Part shown: positions 5,309-13,895 of the stretch, in pieces
Layout of the letters: every line of letters starts with the position of its first letter
Position numbering within the stretch: position 1 is the stretch's first letter
From: Patescibacteria group bacterium UBA4067
GTDB taxonomy: Bacteria > Patescibacteriota > Minisyncoccia > Minisyncoccales > Minisyncoccaceae
Assembly: GCA_002382025.1 (NCBI GenBank)
Contig: DFZB01000055.1
Span: forward strand, 1 to 17,960
Reading direction: 5' to 3'
Length of the DNA: 17,960 nucleotides
The notes under the pieces: model-generated
The model's input: only the letters and a program-made list of their open reading frames with translations
What the model was told of the DNA's origin: nothing
Database searches by the model: none
Program-made: the position numbers and the translations under genes

Positions 5309-8112
5309 TAAATGAAGAAAAAATATTAAAGTATTGGAAAGATAAAGATATTTTTCACAAATCTATAAAAAACAGAGAGGGCTGTTCGTTTTTTAGTTTT
5401 TATGATGGACCACCTTTTGCCACAGGAAAACCTCATTATGGTCATATTTTAGCCACAACAATTAAAGATACTATTTTAAGGTATTGGACAATGAAAGGAT
5501 ATCAAGTTCCGAGGCGCATTGGTTGGGATTGTCATGGATTGCCCATAGAGAATTTGATTGAAAAAGAAATGGGAATTAAAAATAAAAAAGAGATAGAAGA
5601 AATGGGAGTTGAGAAATTTAATGATGCTTGTAAAGCTTCTGTTTTTGCTTGTGTTGATGATTTCGAAAGTATTTTAAAAAGAGTGGGCAGGTGGGCTGAC
5701 TATGATAAAGCTTATTCTACAATGGAGAATAATTATATTGAATCAGTTTGGTGGGTCTTGAGTCAGTTATGGAACAAAGATTTGGTTTCTAAGAAATACA
5801 GGGTCTCTCCTTATTGTCCAAGATGTGGAACAACTTTATCTAATTTTGAGGTTAATCAAGGATATAAAGAAACAAGAGATAAATCTATTTATATAAAATT
5901 TAAAACCAATCAAGGATATTTTTTAGTTTGGACAACTACACCGTGGACATTACCAGGCAATGTTGCCTTAGTTGTTAATCCTGAAATGATATATTGTTTA
6001 GTTGAAAATAATAACGAAAAATATATTTTAGCTAAAGAAAGATTATTCATATTAGACGGAGATTATAAAATTATTAATGAAATTAAAGGAAAAGAACTAA
6101 TTGGATTAAAGTATGAGCCAATGTTTGATTATTTAAAAAATACAGAAAACATTGAAAATGCTTTTCAAGTTGTTTCTGGAGATTTTGTTTCTTCTGACAA
6201 TGGAACAGGAATAGTTCATATGAATCCAATGTACGGAGAAGATGATTTTGATATTGGTAAAAAATATAATCTCCCCTTTTTTCACACAGTTGATTCGTCA
6301 GGGAACTTTAAAGAAGAAGTTTATGATTTTAAGGGAGATTTTGTTAAAGATGCAGACGAAAAAATTATTAATAAATTAAAAGATAATAATGTTTTTTATA
6401 AAGAAGAAATTATTTTACACGAATACCCTTATTGTTGGAGGTGCGATTCTCCTTTATTGTATTATGCTACTGAGAGTTGGTATGTATCAGTTGTTAATAT
6501 TAAAGACCAATTAATTAAAAATAATAAAGAAATACATTGGGTTCCTGATCATATTAAAGAAGGAAGATTTGGTAAGTGGTTAGAAGGAGCAAGAGATTGG
6601 AATTTTTCAAGAAATCGTTTTTGGGGAACGCCTATTCCTATTTGGGAGTGCGAAGAATGCAAAGAAATAATTTGTATTAATAGTATTGAAGATCTAGAAA
6701 GGAAAACCAATTTTAAATTAAAAGATTTACATCTTCCATATATTGATGAAGTAAAAATAGAATGTCCTCAGTGCAAAAAAGAAATGAAAAGAACGTCAGG
6801 GGTTTTTGATTGTTGGTTTGAGTCAGGCTCTATGCCTTATGCTCAATGGCATTATCCTTTTGAAAACAAAGAATTAGTAGAAAAAACATTTCCAGCTGAT
6901 TTTATTGCTGAAGGATTAGATCAAACAAGAGGTTGGTTTTACACTCTTCATGTTTTAGCCACAGCCTTAACAATGGAAGACATTGGATTGGGTAAAAACA
7001 AGCCAGCTTTTAAAAATGTAATTGTTAATGGATTAATTTTAGATGAAAAGGGAAGAAAATTAAGCAAAAAATTAAAAAATTATCCAGATCCAAAAGAAGT
7101 TTTTGATAAATATGGTGCAGATGCTTTAAGAATGTTTCTTTTGAGTTCCACATCAATAGGTGAAGATTATCGTTTTTCTGAAGAGAGAGTAAAAGAAGTT
7201 TGGAGAAAGATTATTTCTTCAATTGAAAATTGTTATTCTTTTTATGAAACATATAAAGGAGAGCATGAAGAAACAGAATCTAATAATGTTTTAGATAAAT
7301 GGATAATGTCAAAAATCGAAAAATTAAATGAAGAAATTGTTAATTTGATGGATGATTACGAGTTAACAAAAAGTTCAAGATTATTTTATGATTTTCTTGA
7401 TAATTTATCAAATTGGTACATTAGAAGATCGAGAAAAAGATTTCAAAAAGCAGAAGAGATAAAGGAAGCTTCTTTTACGCTTAATTATGTTTTGTTAAAA
7501 TTAAGCAAATTAATTGCTCCTTTTACACCTTTTATTGCCGAAGAAATATTTTTAAAATTAGACAACTCAACAGAAAGTGTTCATTTGTCTGATTATCCTC
7601 AGATTAAAAAACAATACATAGATGATGGTTTAGAGAAAGAAATGCAAGAAGCAAGAGATATTGTTAATCTTGTTTTAAGAGAAAGATCAGAGAAAGGAAT
7701 AAAAGTTAGACAACCTTTAAATTGTCTTAAGATTAAAAAAGAAATAAAGAAAGATATTTTGGATTTAATCAAAGAAGAAATAAATGTAAAAGAAATTATT
7801 GTTGATAAGAGTATTAGTAATGAAGTGGAGTTAGATTTAGAAATAACAGAAGAATTAAAAGAAGAAGGAATGATTAGGGACATAGTAAGACATATTCAGC
7901 AAATGAGAAAAGAGCAAGGATTTATTCCAAAAGACAGGATAATTGTCCACTACCAAAATTCTGATTTCTTTGATAAGATACTATTAAAGAACAAAGAGGG
8001 TATCCTAAAAGACACACTGGGAGATGATTTCAAGAACGAGGCTTCAATTGTTGATGGTAAAGAGGTTTTGATTAGTGAAAATAAAATTATTCTAAAAATA
8101 GAAAAAATTTAA
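5305..8112 (+). CDS. ileS: Isoleucyl-tRNA synthetase, eukaryote-like type
   Basis: This 935-residue class I synthetase carries FYDGPPFATGKPHYGH, with the HIGH equivalent HYGH at 44-47. GWDCHGLPIE follows at 73-82, with an early CPRCG at 171-175. The CP1 editing domain contains TTTPWTLPGN at 210-219, so it should hydrolyse Val-tRNA-Ile. Later come CEECKEI/CPQCKKE metal-type pairs and SGVFDCWFESGSMPYAQWHY. The KMSKS equivalent is KLSKK at 585-589, followed by LKNYPDP. The WDCHGLPIE and LKNYPDP forms are those of the archaeal/eukaryotic-like (IleS2) clade, whose bacterial members are commonly mupirocin-tolerant. The C-terminus ends in a long anticodon/extension region rather than the zinc finger of E. 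coli IleRS. It overlaps the preceding phosphatase gene by 4 bases. Confidence 0.97.
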   Translation: MINEEKILKYWKDKDIFHKSIKNREGCSFFSFYDGPPFATGKPHYGHILATTIKDTILRYWTMKGYQVPRRIGWDCHGLPIENLIEKEMGIKNKKEIEEMGVEKFNDACKASVFACVDDFESILKRVGRWADYDKAYSTMENNYIESVWWVLSQLWNKDLVSKKYRVSPYCPRCGTTLSNFEVNQGYKETRDKSIYIKFKTNQGYFLVWTTTPWTLPGNVALVVNPEMIYCLVENNNEKYILAKERLFILDGDYKIINEIKGKELIGLKYEPMFDYLKNTENIENAFQVVSGDFVSSDNGTGIVHMNPMYGEDDFDIGKKYNLPFFHTVDSSGNFKEEVYDFKGDFVKDADEKIINKLKDNNVFYKEEIILHEYPYCWRCDSPLLYYATESWYVSVVNIKDQLIKNNKEIHWVPDHIKEGRFGKWLEGARDWNFSRNRFWGTPIPIWECEECKEIICINSIEDLERKTNFKLKDLHLPYIDEVKIECPQCKKEMKRTSGVFDCWFESGSMPYAQWHYPFENKELVEKTFPADFIAEGLDQTRGWFYTLHVLATALTMEDIGLGKNKPAFKNVIVNGLILDEKGRKLSKKLKNYPDPKEVFDKYGADALRMFLLSSTSIGEDYRFSEERVKEVWRKIISSIENCYSFYETYKGEHEETESNNVLDKWIMSKIEKLNEEIVNLMDDYELTKSSRLFYDFLDNLSNWYIRRSRKRFQKAEEIKEASFTLNYVLLKLSKLIAPFTPFIAEEIFLKLDNSTESVHLSDYPQIKKQYIDDGLEKEMQEARDIVNLVLRERSEKGIKVRQPLNCLKIKKEIKKDILDLIKEEINVKEIIVDKSISNEVELDLEITEELKEEGMIRDIVRHIQQMRKEQGFIPKDRIIVHYQNSDFFDKILLKNKEGILKDTLGDDFKNEASIVDGKEVLISENKIILKIEKI

Positions 8113-8116
8113 TTTT

Positions 8117-8332
8117 ATGGAAGACCATATTCCTATTGAAAAATTAGGCGAAAAGAAAAACTTTGGAGTTTCTAACATTAAATTTAGAGATAAGAACAAA
8201 TTTTTAAAAAGATTAGGAGATGAAGAAGAACCAAAATCAATTTTCGAAAGATTAAGAAATAAAGATAAAGATATGTACGCTCAGGGTCTTAGAGATATTA
8301 AATTTAAATACTCTAAAAAAAAGATAAAGTAA
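8117..8332 (+). CDS. Small charged protein of unknown function (71 aa)
   Basis: This 71-residue ORF starts 4 bases after the ileS stop and ends 10 bases before the next gene, with no competing frame. The product is very rich in Lys, Arg, Asp and Glu, has no membrane segment or cysteine, and ends in a basic tail (KFKYSKKKIK). Parts of it, such as FRDKNKFLKRLG and FERLRNKDKDMY, look like amphipathic helices. I recognise no family. Its tight fit between genes and its codon use, similar to neighbours, suggest it is translated. It might bind nucleic acid or act with IleRS, but that is only inference from charge and position. Confidence 0.6.
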   Translation: MEDHIPIEKLGEKKNFGVSNIKFRDKNKFLKRLGDEEEPKSIFERLRNKDKDMYAQGLRDIKFKYSKKKIK

Positions 8333-8342
8333 TAGAAAAAAG

Positions 8343-9962
8343 ATGAACAAAACACAAACAATTTTAATAGCACTTTTAATTTTATGTATTGCTTTTTTTG
8401 TTTTCTGGCAAAAGATGTCTTTTTCTAAAGAAGTTTTGAAAATAGAAATAATTGGGCCAGAAAAAGCTTCGGTGGGAGAGGAAATAGAATATATAGTTAA
8501 ATTTAAAAATAATGGAACAATAAGACTTGAAAATCCAGAGTTAATTTTTGAATTTCCAGAAGGATCGATTATTGATGGAGGAAGAATAAAAAGAAAAACA
8601 AGTGAAGAGCTTCAAGGAGATATTTATCCCGGACAAGAAAGAACAGTTAGTTTTAAAACAATATTTTTAGGAAAAGAAAATGATGTTAAAACAGTAAAAG
8701 CAATAATAAGCTTTCAACCAAAAGATTTAAAAACAAGAAATGAAACAATGACTACCTTTACAACAATTTTAGGCCAAGTATCAATCAATTTTTCATTAGA
8801 TGTTCCCCCAGAAACAATAAGTGGAAAAGCGTTTTCTTTTAGAATTAACTATTCTTCTAGTGTTAATTATCCCCTTAAAGATATTTCTTTTATGATTCAA
8901 TATCCCAATGGTTTTGAATTTTTATATTCTCAACCTAAAGGAATGGAAAATACCCAATGGGACCTACCAGTGTTAAATGAAGCTCAGTCTGGAAGAATAG
9001 AAATATCAGGAATCTTAAGCGGAGAACCACAAGAACAAAAAGTATTTAAAGCACAAATGGGAATTTGGCAAGACGGAAAGTTCGTTATTTTAAAAGATTC
9101 AACAAAAAGTATTGGTGTTTCTTCGCCTAATTTATACATAATGCAGAAAATAAACAATAGTTATAACTATGTTGCATCAGTAGGAGATCAACTCCATTAC
9201 GAAATATTTTTTAGAAATCTTAATGAAAATCCTGTAACTGATTTAGTAATAATTGCTCGTCTTGAAGGGACAAGTTTAGATTTTAATTCAATAAAAACAC
9301 TAGATGGAAAATCTCAACCAGGAGATAATTCTATTATCTGGGAACCTCAAAATATTCCTAGTTTACAATTTTTAGAGTCAGGACAGGAGGGAAAAGTAGA
9401 ATTTTGGGTTGATGTTAAAAAAGATTGGACAATGAAAACATTAGCTGATAAAAATCCTACAATAAAAAACAAAATAATGATAAACACTAGCCGTCAAGAA
9501 TTTTTAACTAAAATAGAAACAGCTTTAAGTGGAAGACAGAATGTATATTTTGAAGACAAATATTTTGATAATAGCGGACCACACCCATTAGAGGCTTATA
9601 AAAAAACATATTTTACAGTAGAATGGATAGCTAATAACACACATAATGATATTGGTGAAGCGGTTATGAAAACAGTTTTGCCTGATAATGTGGTTTATGA
9701 AAATAAAATATGGCCAGAAGGAGTTGATTTAGTTTTTGACGAAGCAACAAGAGAATTGGTTTGGAATATTGGCACAATTGATGCGGGAAGTGGATCATTA
9801 AAACAATCAAAAATTTGCGGTTTTCAATTGTCTGTAACACCTCAGACAACAGAACAAGACATTATACTTCTAGGATCAGCTCAAATTTCAGGACTTGATC
9901 AATGGGCAGATAAAAATTTAACCGTAAAAACAGATATTGTTTACGGAGAAACTAATAGGTAA
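8343..9962 (+). CDS. Membrane-anchored surface protein with four Ig/DUF11-like repeats
   Basis: The product has 539 residues. A hydrophobic segment at about 6-23 (ILIALLILCIAFFVFW) should anchor it in the membrane with the rest outside. The remainder is beta-rich and divides into about four related units that each open with a strand pattern G(x)nYxxxFxNxG followed by a P-G turn. They begin near residues 43 (ASVGEEIEYIVKFKNNG), 158 (TISGKAFSFRINYSS), 278 (ASVGDQLHYEIFFRN) and 416 (LEAYKKTYFTVEWIANN). These resemble DUF11/CARDB-type Ig-like domains of bacterial surface proteins. No sortase motif or lipobox is present, and no catalytic residues are seen. It is followed after 1 base by the pilin-like gene, so the pair may form part of an envelope or pilus structure. 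Exact domain family not confirmed. Confidence 0.75.
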   Translation: MNKTQTILIALLILCIAFFVFWQKMSFSKEVLKIEIIGPEKASVGEEIEYIVKFKNNGTIRLENPELIFEFPEGSIIDGGRIKRKTSEELQGDIYPGQERTVSFKTIFLGKENDVKTVKAIISFQPKDLKTRNETMTTFTTILGQVSINFSLDVPPETISGKAFSFRINYSSSVNYPLKDISFMIQYPNGFEFLYSQPKGMENTQWDLPVLNEAQSGRIEISGILSGEPQEQKVFKAQMGIWQDGKFVILKDSTKSIGVSSPNLYIMQKINNSYNYVASVGDQLHYEIFFRNLNENPVTDLVIIARLEGTSLDFNSIKTLDGKSQPGDNSIIWEPQNIPSLQFLESGQEGKVEFWVDVKKDWTMKTLADKNPTIKNKIMINTSRQEFLTKIETALSGRQNVYFEDKYFDNSGPHPLEAYKKTYFTVEWIANNTHNDIGEAVMKTVLPDNVVYENKIWPEGVDLVFDEATRELVWNIGTIDAGSGSLKQSKICGFQLSVTPQTTEQDIILLGSAQISGLDQWADKNLTVKTDIVYGETNR

Positions 9963-9963
9963 A

Positions 9964-10356
9964 ATGGAAAGAAATCATTTTATAAAAATTTTAGCTGGAA
10001 TTTCTGTTTTCTTTATTTTCTTTTTCATTCCAATTGCTATTTTTAAAAAAATTGAAATGAACATTATAGACATGGAAGTGAAAAGTAATTTAAATAATTT
10101 AAATGGTTGGGCAAAAATATATAAAATAAATCACGGAAGCTTTGAGGGAATGGAAAACAGTTATGAGATATCAAAAATAGTTAAAACATTAAATTATATG
10201 GGAAAAGAGTGTGAATTAATATTAAATAATAATGTTTTCTGTGCTAAGGCTAAAATATTTGATTTAAAATTAAAAAATTGGTGCGTAGATAATAATGATT
10301 ATTCTGGTCCTAAAATAAATAATTGCGATTATGGAAAAAAAATCCAATGTCAATAA
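9964..10356 (+). CDS. Type IV pilin-like single-pass membrane protein
   Basis: From the ATG at 9964 the product has 130 residues. One hydrophobic helix (about residues 8-28) is followed by an amphipathic stretch (SNLNNLNGWAKIYKINHGSF, 41-60). A small cysteine-containing domain follows (Cys at 83, 93, 107, 121 and 129) with NWCVDNNDYSG at 105-115. A helix, then an N-x-G-S/Y segment, then a late W-C-V-D motif is the layout of many small pilins and pseudopilins. The prepilin peptidase signature (G-FTLIE) is absent, so it may not be processed as a classical pilin. An in-frame ATG at 9937 lies inside the preceding gene and is unlikely to be used. The last 26 bases overlap the start of glyS in another frame. 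Pilin similarity is judged by pattern only. Confidence 0.6.
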   Translation: MERNHFIKILAGISVFFIFFFIPIAIFKKIEMNIIDMEVKSNLNNLNGWAKIYKINHGSFEGMENSYEISKIVKTLNYMGKECELILNNNVFCAKAKIFDLKLKNWCVDNNDYSGPKINNCDYGKKIQCQ

Positions 10357-11674
10357 TTTAGAAAAAATAGTTTCATTTTGTAAAAGAAAAGGGTTTGTTT
10401 TTCAGTCTTCTGATATTTATGGAGGTATCGGTGGTTTTTATGATTTTGGACCCTTGGGAGTAGAATTGAAAAATAACATTAAAAAAAGCTGGTGGAAAAG
10501 AATGGTTCAGGAAAGAAGTGACATATTTGGATTAGATAGTTCCATTATTATGAATCCTAAAATATGGGAAGCTTCTGGCCATACTTCTAATTTTACAGAT
10601 CCATTAGTTGAATGCAAAAAGTGTCATAAAAGATTTAGATCTGACCATTTAAAGAACATAAAAGAATGTCCAGAATGTAAAGGAGAGCTAATTCCTCCAA
10701 GACAATTTAATTTAATGTTTAAAACATTTGTTGGTCCTGTTGAAGACAATGCATCAATTGCTTTTTTAAGGCCAGAAACAGCCCAAGGAATTTTTATTAA
10801 TTATAAAAACATAATTGACACACAAAGAGTTAAGCTTCCTTTTGGAGTTGCTCAAATAGGAAAATCATTTAGAAATGAAATTACTCCTGGTAATTTTATT
10901 TTCAGAACCAGAGAGTTCGAACAAATGGAAATGGAATATTTTGTTAAACCAGGAGAAGACGAAAAAATGTTTGATTATTTTGTAGAAGAAAGATTAAAAT
11001 GGTATACTGATGATATAGGGATTAAAAAAGAAAACTTAAGAATAAGAAAACATGAAGAAGATGAATTAGCTCATTATGCTAAATCTTGCGTTGATGTTGA
11101 ATATAATTTTCCACACCTTGGTTGGTCTGAAATCGAGGGCATTGCTAATAGAACAGATTTTGATTTAAAGCAACATGAAAAATTTTCTGGAATTGATTTA
11201 AAATACTTTGAAGAAGATACAAAAAATAAATTTATTCCTTATGTAATAGAACCTTCTTGTGGAGTAGAAAGAACAATGCTTGCTGTTTTATGTGATGCTT
11301 ACGAAGAAATTGAAGGTGGAAGAACAACAACTACTGAAAAAACAAAAGAAATAGAGATTATTTTAAAAATTAATAAAAAAATAGCTCCTCTTGAAATAGC
11401 AATAATTCCCTTAGTTAAAAATAAAGAAGAAATTACAAAAAAAGCAAAAGATGTTTATCGATTATTAAAAAAAGAGTTTATTTGTCAATATGATGAAATT
11501 GGTACAGTGGGTAGAAGATACAGAAGGCAAGACGAAATTGGTACACCATTTGCAATAACCATTGATTTTGAAACATTAACAAGCGAAGATGTTACTGTTA
11601 GAGATAGAGATACAATGGAACAAAAAAGAGTAAAAATATTAGATCTTATTAATTATTTTAAAAATAATTTATGA
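10331..11674 (+). CDS. glyS: Glycyl-tRNA synthetase, alpha2 (single-chain) type
   Basis: This 447-residue class II synthetase opens with LEKIVSFCKRKGFVFQSSDI and GGIGGFYDFGPLGVELK, which contains motif 1 features. A CxxC...CxxC zinc-type insert is at residues 95-116. Motif 2 is FRNEITPGNFIFRTREFEQ, and motif 3 includes SCGVERTMLAVL. The C-terminal anticodon domain has APLEIAIIPL, then GRRYRRQDEIGTPFAITIDF, the usual end of the family. It charges tRNA-Gly as a homodimer and is the archaeal/eukaryotic-like form also found in many Gram-positives, not the GlyQ/GlyS tetramer. The only usable ATG overlaps the previous gene by 26 bases. Its own stop overlaps the next start in ATGA. Confidence 0.97.
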   Translation: MEKKSNVNNLEKIVSFCKRKGFVFQSSDIYGGIGGFYDFGPLGVELKNNIKKSWWKRMVQERSDIFGLDSSIIMNPKIWEASGHTSNFTDPLVECKKCHKRFRSDHLKNIKECPECKGELIPPRQFNLMFKTFVGPVEDNASIAFLRPETAQGIFINYKNIIDTQRVKLPFGVAQIGKSFRNEITPGNFIFRTREFEQMEMEYFVKPGEDEKMFDYFVEERLKWYTDDIGIKKENLRIRKHEEDELAHYAKSCVDVEYNFPHLGWSEIEGIANRTDFDLKQHEKFSGIDLKYFEEDTKNKFIPYVIEPSCGVERTMLAVLCDAYEEIEGGRTTTTEKTKEIEIILKINKKIAPLEIAIIPLVKNKEEITKKAKDVYRLLKKEFICQYDEIGTVGRRYRRQDEIGTPFAITIDFETLTSEDVTVRDRDTMEQKRVKILDLINYFKNNL

Positions 11675-12651
11675 TTAAAATTCCATATACTTTTAAAATT
11701 GTTTTTCCAGTCATGGGCTGGGGACTTCTTTGTAGTTTTTTTTCTTATACTCTTATTTTAACAGTTGCTAAAATAGAACAAGAAGTTTTGGTTTATGGAG
11801 CTCCCTTGTTTCTCGTTTTTTTATTAATATTATTTTTATTAAGATATGGTTTTGGTTTTTTTTACAAAGAAGCAAAAATAATAAATAATAATATTTCTTA
11901 TAAAGATAACTTAGAAAAGAAAGAATCTAAAGAAGACATTAGGATAACATTAAAATCATTGGTTAGTTTTTGTAAAAACTTTTATTCTTTTTCTTTTGCT
12001 AGTGGATTGCTTTTTGTTGCCATAACTGTTTTATCGGTTTCTTTTAATTACGGAACCCTCGAAGATTTTTTAATAGTATTAATTTCTTCTTTAGTAGGAT
12101 TATTCTTTTTTGTTTCATTTAGTTTGTTTTTCTCTCAACAAATAGTTTTTCCAGTAATTAAAAAGTGTAGAGAAGTTTTATTTAAAGAAAGCGATGAAAG
12201 CATTGTTTTATCAAGCGTAAAATCAAAATTTTATTTATTATTCCTTTTTCCTTTTCTTTCTGTTCTTGTTGTGATGATTTCTATTTATCCTGTTGATTAT
12301 AAAACAATTATTTTGGCTTTGACTGGCGTGGTTATGGCTTTAATAATAGGTAGAGTTATTTATTCATATATTTATCGTTCTTTTTCAGAAATAGAAAAAT
12401 TTGGAAGAAAAGATGAAACTAATTTTATCGTAGGAAGTTTAGATAAAGAATTCGTTGATGTTGCTTTTAATTTTAGCAACCTTTTTAAAGAAATGGATTT
12501 GTTAAGGAAGCAATCAGAAAAAACAAAAAAAGAAATGGAAAAAAGAATGGAAGAATTAGAAAAGTTTTTTGACCTAACTATTGATAGAGAAAACGAAATG
12601 GTAGAATTAAAAAAACAAATAAGCGAACTTAAGAAATGTATAAAAAAATAA
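11671..12651 (+). CDS. Six-helix membrane protein with C-terminal cytoplasmic coiled coil
   Basis: The 326-residue product has about six hydrophobic segments near residues 8-30, 41-63, 107-127, 131-156, 189-208 and 213-235. A charged soluble region of roughly 90 residues follows, ending in a heptad-like coiled coil from about 270 to 326. The segment around EELEKFFDLTIDRENEMVELKKQISEL resembles linkers that precede kinase domains in sensor proteins, but no kinase, cyclase or methyl-accepting domain follows. The protein stops there, so it could be a signalling scaffold or a truncated sensor. It overlaps glyS by 4 bases and the M16 peptidase gene by 16 bases. I do not recognise a named family. 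Confidence 0.75.
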   Translation: MIKIPYTFKIVFPVMGWGLLCSFFSYTLILTVAKIEQEVLVYGAPLFLVFLLILFLLRYGFGFFYKEAKIINNNISYKDNLEKKESKEDIRITLKSLVSFCKNFYSFSFASGLLFVAITVLSVSFNYGTLEDFLIVLISSLVGLFFFVSFSLFFSQQIVFPVIKKCREVLFKESDESIVLSSVKSKFYLLFLFPFLSVLVVMISIYPVDYKTIILALTGVVMALIIGRVIYSYIYRSFSEIEKFGRKDETNFIVGSLDKEFVDVAFNFSNLFKEMDLLRKQSEKTKKEMEKRMEELEKFFDLTIDRENEMVELKKQISELKKCIKK

Positions 12652-13895
12652 TCTTAAAAAACGGACTAAGAATTATTACTGTTCCTCAAAAAGAGTCAAA
12701 AACAGCCACAGTTTTAGTTTTAGTGGGGACTGGTTCGAAATATGAAACAAAAGAAATTTCAGGGATTTCTCATTTTTTAGAACACATGTTTTTTAAGGGA
12801 ACAAAAAAATTCAAGAAACCAAAAAATGTGGCTGAATTTTTAGATAAAATAGGTGGAGATTTTAATGCTTTTACTGGAGAAGAATATACTGGTTATTATG
12901 CTAAAGTTAGTGCAGATTATTTAGATATTGCTTTTGAATGGGTTTCTGATATTTTTTTAAATTCAATTATTCCATTAAAAGAAGTTGAAAAAGAAAGGGG
13001 CGTAATTATCGAAGAGCTTAATATGTATAAAAATAATCCAATGATGTATATTGGACAATTATGGAAAGAAGTTCTTTATGGAAATCAACCAGCTGGTTGG
13101 GATATTGGAGGAACAAAAGAAACAGTTTCTAAAATTACTAGAAAAGATATTTTAAACTATGTTGATACGCAATATAATGCTAAAAATACAATTATTTGTT
13201 TAGCTGGTAACATTAATGAAGAAAAAACAATATTAAAAGTTAGAAAATATTTTAAAAATATCAAAACAAAAAAACACAAAGACAAGATAAAGGTTATCGA
13301 AGAACAAAAAGAACCACAAATTTTATCTTTTTATAAAGATACAGAACAAACAAACATGGCCTTAGGAGTAAGAGCATACAATTTATTTCATAAGGATAAA
13401 TATGCTTGCGATTTATTGGCAGTTGTTTTAGGAGGAATGATGAGTTCAAGATTATTCGAAGAAATAAGAGAAAAAATGGGAGCTGCTTATTATGTAAAAA
13501 CGTATAATGAAGCAGATACTGACACAGGAAACATTGTTACTTTTATTGGAGTTGATAATTCTAAATTAGAAAAAGTAATTAAAGTGGTGTTAAAAGAGTA
13601 TAAAAAAATAGCCAATAAAGAGATTAGTGAAAAAGAGCTTAAAAAAGCCAAAGATCATATCAAAGGAAAAATGACAATTAGATTAGAATCATCTGATTCG
13701 AGAGCTTCTTTTTTTGCCATGCAGGAATTGCTTCAAAAAGAAATATTAACCATTGATAATGTTTTTGCTAAAATAGACAAGGTAACAACAAAAGATATTT
13801 TAAGAGTAGCAAAAGATATATTTAAAAATGAAAATCTTAATTTAGCTTTAATTGGTCCCAATAAAAAACAATTTAATAATTTATTAAAAATATGA
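12636..13895 (+). CDS. M16 family zinc peptidase
   Basis: The 419-residue product carries the inverted zinc motif HFLEH at residues 46-50, with a downstream glutamate in ERGVIIEELN (about 127) 76 residues after the second His, as in M16 enzymes. SGISHFLEHMFFKGT and the GGDFNAFTGEEYTGYYAK strand are family hallmarks. The second half (about 220-419) is the inactive M16 C-domain, with GGMMSSRLFEEIREKMGAAY. The length matches the one-chain M16B processing peptidases that work as dimers on unfolded peptides. No signal peptide is seen, so it probably acts in the cytoplasm. The ATG lies within the end of the preceding gene (16-base overlap), and its stop overlaps the next start by 4 bases. Confidence 0.95.
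   Translation: MYKKIILKNGLRIITVPQKESKTATVLVLVGTGSKYETKEISGISHFLEHMFFKGTKKFKKPKNVAEFLDKIGGDFNAFTGEEYTGYYAKVSADYLDIAFEWVSDIFLNSIIPLKEVEKERGVIIEELNMYKNNPMMYIGQLWKEVLYGNQPAGWDIGGTKETVSKITRKDILNYVDTQYNAKNTIICLAGNINEEKTILKVRKYFKNIKTKKHKDKIKVIEEQKEPQILSFYKDTEQTNMALGVRAYNLFHKDKYACDLLAVVLGGMMSSRLFEEIREKMGAAYYVKTYNEADTDTGNIVTFIGVDNSKLEKVIKVVLKEYKKIANKEISEKELKKAKDHIKGKMTIRLESSDSRASFFAMQELLQKEILTIDNVFAKIDKVTTKDILRVAKDIFKNENLNLALIGPNKKQFNNLLKI

Noticed and set aside
7599..7883. Minus-strand open frame of 94 codons
   Set aside because: It lies wholly within ileS; the Ser/Ile/Phe-rich product is a complement artefact.
9937..9963. Upstream ATG extending the pilin-like gene by 9 codons
   Set aside because: It lies inside the end of the surface-protein gene, and the ATG at 9964 gives a normal start just before the membrane helix.
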